Assembly (NCBI GenBank): GCA_001953115.1
Contig: LSSL01006871.1
Location: forward strand, 1-12,282
Direction of reading: 5' to 3'
Length of the DNA: 12,282 nucleotides
Origin: Smittium mucronatum
Taxonomy: Eukaryota > Kickxellomycota > Harpellomycetes > Harpellales > Legeriomycetaceae
Part shown: positions 8,821 through 12,282 of the stretch, in pieces
Layout: each line of letters starts with the position of its first letter
How positions within the stretch are numbered: position 1 is the stretch's first letter
Notes under the pieces: model-generated
Told to the model about the DNA's origin: nothing
What the model saw: only the letters and a program-made list of their open reading frames with translations
Database searches by the model: none
Program-made: the position numbers and the translations under genes

Positions 8821-9010
8821 GAGTTGAACCGGTTGAAAAAAATTCCAGTTCCGATTTCACTTCAAAAAAAAAAACTTCCACCCCGGTTTTGCTCCTGAAA
8901 CCAAATCCCAATTTCGATCTTATAAAAAATCCACTCTGGATTCTTTTTAGACGGGGTTCAGAAAAACTCCGGAGCGATTAAGAAGTGATTCAGAAGCGGT
9001 TTTATGGTGT
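8821..9010. repeat. GC-richer degenerate repeat island A
   Basis: Units of the type TTCAGAAAAACTCCGGAGCG recur imperfectly: an A-run preceded by TTCA or TTGA, then CTCC/TTCC, then CGG or CCG, then a TTT/GATT stretch. They appear near 8833, 8861, 8923 and 8958. The block TTCA-A11-CTTCC...CCGGTTTTGCTC...CTGAAA matches a colinear block in the island at about 10033. CTCCGGAG is palindromic, so units can read on both strands. It does not encode a protein. Confidence 0.55.
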
Positions 9011-9960
9011 CAAGGGAAAAAACCCCCACTGTTTAATTCTTACAGGAGCTTCAACGAAAAAAATTCTAATAGCATAAGTTCAAAAAAATAAAATATTAAC
9101 ATAATTATATTGGCTATAAAATACCCATGATAAAAAATGGAATAATATATTGAAAAAATCAAAATCAATTATTATTTATTTTTGAATTTTATTAAAAAAA
9201 TTCTATTATAAAGGAATTATTCAGCAAACAGGAACTAGATTACAGATAGAAATTTTATCATAAAACTTTTTTTTATCTAATATATAGCCGAATCGCTCAA
9301 AATTAGAACACAGGCTCAAATTTATTGATTTATTATCAAAATAATTTTTTTTTTTATTTAATTTAATATTCTCTAAAAAGAAAAAGAAAAATAGGAAAGT
9401 GTTATTAATGCTTCATCAAAGAATCTCCCATATTCAATTTTCTAAATTTGTGTGATTTGGAAGATTAGAAATAAATTTTATAATAAAATTTATTTCCCAA
9501 ATATATATTTTTAAAATTATAACCACTTTCTTTTTGATATCTATTTGAATCAATGATTATAAAATCTTACTATCGGATTCTTTTCAAGACCAAGATTTTT
9601 TTCCACTATTTAAAAGATTGGCTACAATAAAAGTTAAACATTATAGCTTCAATAAGAATTCAATTTTTTTCTTATATAAAGTTTAATTTTTATTATATTA
9701 TTCAATATTTGTATGCATCGCCATGCCAAGATATTTTTAAAATGGGAAAGTATTAAAGGTTTATTATGAAAGTAACAGTTAAGAAAGATAAATCCCCAAA
9801 TTGAAAAAATAAATGTAAATTTAAATAATTAATTTTGCTGGACAAATACACATAACCAAATTAAATAAAAATAAAGATATTTTTTATTTTTAAACAAATA
9901 ATATATCTAGGATCAAAAGAGTGAAGGATGAGAAATATTGGAGTGCTTATTATTTGTCCC
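9011..9960. other. AT-rich intergenic stretch between repeat islands
   Basis: The interval is very AT-rich with long A and T runs and has no supported gene on either strand. Its only distinct structure is the near-perfect palindrome at 9468-9496. Confidence 0.6.
9468..9496. repeat. 13-bp near-perfect palindrome
   Basis: GAAATAAATTTTA (9468-9480) and TAAAATTTATTTC (9484-9496) are exact reverse complements around a 3-nt spacer. Being almost purely A/T, it may simply reflect base composition. Confidence 0.5.
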
Positions 9961-10120
9961 TTAGAAAAATATCCGCTCCGTCTTCAATCCAGGAGTAAAT
10001 TTATTTATTTTAATTTTCTCCGCTCCAGCATCTTTCAAAAAAAAAACTCCGGTTTTTGTCTCGCTACCTGAAAAAAATATCGCTTCTGCTTCAGTTCAGT
10101 TTCAGTTTGACTTTCTGAAA
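9961..10120. repeat. GC-richer degenerate repeat island B
   Basis: It contains TCCGCTCCG (about 9972), CTCCGCTCCAGC (about 10018) and TTTCAAAAAAAAAACTCCGG (about 10033), followed by TTTTTGTCTCGCTACCTGAAA and then CGCTTCTGCTTCAGTTCAG. The A-run/CTCCGG/TTTT/GCT...CTGAAA order matches island A, and CGCTCCG-type words are the complement of CGGAGCG there. This is a dispersed, low-complexity family with no coding capacity. Confidence 0.55.
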
Positions 10121-11952
10121 AATAAATATAATTCGAGTGCAAGAGATTATATTAAAGGGATAAGAATCGAATTAAAAGATCGTATGAATTAATGAGACAT
10201 TTCACTTTTGAAGGGTATACAGTTCATGAAATATTGAATGCACAGATTTTAAATTTTAGAAAATAATAAAATTATTCCGCTCATAGTTTGAAAATTAAAA
10301 AAAAATAAAAGAACAGAAAATTCTATAAAAAAATCAGCAGTATTATTTTTACTCTATTATATTGTATATATTAACACTCTGTATAAATTAAATAAAAGTT
10401 GTGTTTATATTATCTGGTTTTTAGGAAATGTTAAGATCAAATAATTTTTTATACTTATGGAAAGATTGTTAAGGACATTTCCAAACTCTTATTATACAAA
10501 AAAAAATATCAAAGTTTAATTTTTTCTCGAAAAGGAATTATTATTTATTTTCTTATATATTCCAACTGATATTTTTTAAAGACATGATATTCACAGAGTT
10601 TTGGGCTTTTTTATATACTACGAAAATAATATACGCGGACACATATTTTAGGTTTCAATAACTTTTTACGGAAAAAAAATGAAATATTCATATTTGGGAT
10701 TTTTTTTGAATATATGGATTTTTTTTTGAGTGAATAAAGAAATCATATCGAAAATTTATTCAAAATACAAAAAGAAAAAAGAAAAGTATAATTATTTTGT
10801 TCTAGTGCACCTAATTCAGTTTTATGTCCTCAAATAACGGCCCCATTAATTTTTTTTCCCATAGACCTGGAAAAAAAATACTCAATAAAAATATGCTTGG
10901 ATTTTGCTTTAAACGATTTCCCATATCTCAGAGAGTGGAAATTTTTCAAATCAAATTTTTTTATTTGTGGAGATTAAGAGCGTATGTCACTCAGTTGGAA
11001 TTATTTCAGGAAAACTTCATTAATATTACCCCATTAAATTTCTAAAAATAGTTATATTTTGTTTTTTAGAAAATGTATATCCCCTTGAACTATTTTTTTT
11101 TTGATCTAAATAAAATTTCTGAACCTCTTAATCAATTTACATAAGAGGATAAATTGTTTCTATTTTTAATTAAGAGCTTGGAAGTTCTTTTAAAATTTTC
11201 ATAATTTATTGATAGCCTAATTTTAAAGATGAATCTTTAGAATAACCATTTTATCACTTGAATTTTTTTGATTATATGGAGAGTAAAATGGGCTCTATCC
11301 ATTACTCTCAAAATAAAATTTAGTCCTTAGCTGCTCTGGAATACGAATGTGCAACCAGATCTCAAAATAAAAACCTAAGGGCTGATAAATTCGTCTCTAA
11401 TAATATTATTCTGAAAAGTCACTCATAATCTTGCGTATATCCCTTTTTTATTTATATTAAGGTAAATATAAGAATTTTTAATCGTTATTTATGACTCGCA
11501 ATTCAAACACAGAGTATCAATCTCAAATTAACTTAAAAATGAAGTAAAGAGGTGGTAAAAATTAATAGAAACTTTTTTTAAATTTTTTTATGAGTTTATT
11601 TAAATTATTTCACCTTTATATTACATAAAAAACCCAGTAGAATAATTTTTTTTAGCTTTTTAATGAGTCTTTTGTTTTTATTATTACGTTTTTCAGCATC
11701 TGTTACTGTAATACCTTAATTTCTCGTCGATTTATACCTGGAATGTCACTATATGTGATTTTATTATCGAAAAAGACAAATAAATGATTTATCAGCTTAA
11801 AAAATATTTTAATTAAGAATATTTTTTATCATTCCGAAAATTTACACGCCTTCTAAAATTATCTTTCGAAGGGTTATTTATACCATTTTAATTTTTTTTG
11901 TATCACGGAATTTTATTGTAAGATAACGTCATTAAAAACTAAATTAAAAAAT
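10121..11952. other. AT-rich intergenic stretch, no supported gene
   Basis: The interval has only short AT-driven ORFs. The longest, a 73-codon plus-strand ORF at 10824-11045, has no signal peptide, domain or recognisable motif and is not called. A hairpin lies at 11279-11309, and an 11-bp AT inverted repeat is formed by 11798-11808 and 11818-11828. About 11310-11400 is slightly richer in GC. Confidence 0.55.
11279..11309. repeat. Bulged hairpin
   Basis: GAGAGTAAAATGG (11279-11291) pairs with CCATTACTCTC (11299-11309), giving 11 pairs with a 2-nt A bulge and a 7-nt loop. The stem has more G-C pairs than nearby sequence would suggest. No RNA family is recognised. Confidence 0.4.
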
Positions 11953-11999
11953 ATGAAAAAAAGAAAAATACGTATAGAAAAGACTATTATCCTAACTAC

Positions 12000-12282
12000 A
12001 ATAAATTCCTCTGTCGGTCTACCGGCTGCGTACCTAACGGGAAAAGGGCCCAATCTACCAACCGAAAGACCCCCCCTGGCATTGCTTCAAGTAGGCTGGA
12101 TGACTGAGGTTACGTGCAGTCAAGAATTAAGCTCTTTTTCAACGAACAATAGTTCATTAAATCTACTGAGCTCCTAGTCAGAGCCTACTTCTAACAGGAT
12201 TAATAAAATTAGGCTCCTACCCAAACGTGGGATTGATCGACATGGCTTTCCCACAAATAGCTGTTAGACGCTGAGATCCGTC
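12000..12282. other. GC-rich segment running off the window edge; possible inserted element
   Basis: GC content rises abruptly to about 55% over 12001-12120 and about 47% to the end, against roughly 15-25% upstream. A plus-strand ORF opening at 11953 continues to a TAG at 12175. The same frame then resumes (SEPTSNRINKIRLLPKRG...) to another stop at 12220-12222, which suggests a decayed coding sequence. No domain is recognised on either strand. A retrotransposon fragment is the most natural guess because mobile elements are often richer in GC than an AT-rich host, but the sequence does not prove it. Confidence 0.4.

Noticed and set aside
8815..8835. tRNA B-box-like GGTTCAACTC on the minus strand
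   Set aside because: No pairing T-arm, A-box or acceptor stem could be found around it. It belongs to the degenerate repeat island.
10824..11045. 73-codon plus-strand ORF
   Set aside because: The length is within chance expectation, composition is AT-driven, and no motif, signal peptide or homology is apparent. It might be a remnant but cannot be supported.
1..12282. CRISPR array, bacterial operon or phage-type system
   Set aside because: There are no regularly spaced direct repeats and no ribosome-binding sites or operon-like gene packing. The intron and composition indicate a eukaryotic genome.

Overview
The window looks like nuclear DNA of a very AT-rich eukaryote, most likely a fungus and possibly an early-diverging lineage. 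Three observations support this: a spliceosomal intron with GT...AG ends interrupts a long ORF; intergenic DNA is extremely AT-rich (many lines are about 15-25% GC) with homopolymers and TA microsatellites; and the best recognisable protein is a secreted receptor-L-domain protein resembling the fungal Ecm33/Sps2 cell-wall family. The lineage assignment is an inference.

Layout. Positions 1-3013 (minus strand) hold the 5' part of a large gene. Exon 1 (3013-1969) is joined across an 82-nt intron (1968-1887) to an exon that stays open to the window edge, giving at least 977 residues. The protein has a disordered Ser/Asn-rich N-terminal half with many Ser-Pro sites and a coiled-coil C-terminal part. 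Its function is not recognised. The interval 3014-7091 is about 4 kb without a convincing gene. It contains short hairpins, TA repeats and, at 4437-5664, a cluster of short TTAA-bounded elements. Two of these (4437-4580 and 4632-4777) align along their whole length in opposite orientation, as expected of piggyBac-type MITEs. Positions 7092-8198 (plus strand) encode the receptor-L-domain protein, with a signal peptide, about a dozen short beta-solenoid repeats, a conserved-looking C-terminal Cys pair and no GPI-anchor tail. A 75-nt in-frame candidate intron lies just after the signal peptide. The interval 8199-11990 is again gene-free as far as can be seen, with two related GC-richer degenerate repeat islands (about 8821-9010 and 9961-10120) and several hairpins. 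From about 12000 to the end the composition jumps to about 47% GC, which suggests the edge of an inserted element or of another sequence class.

The two genes show no obvious functional link. Most of the window is repeat-shaped, AT-rich intergenic DNA. The most interesting content is the MITE cluster, the repeat islands, the GC-rich edge and the two gene-model questions.
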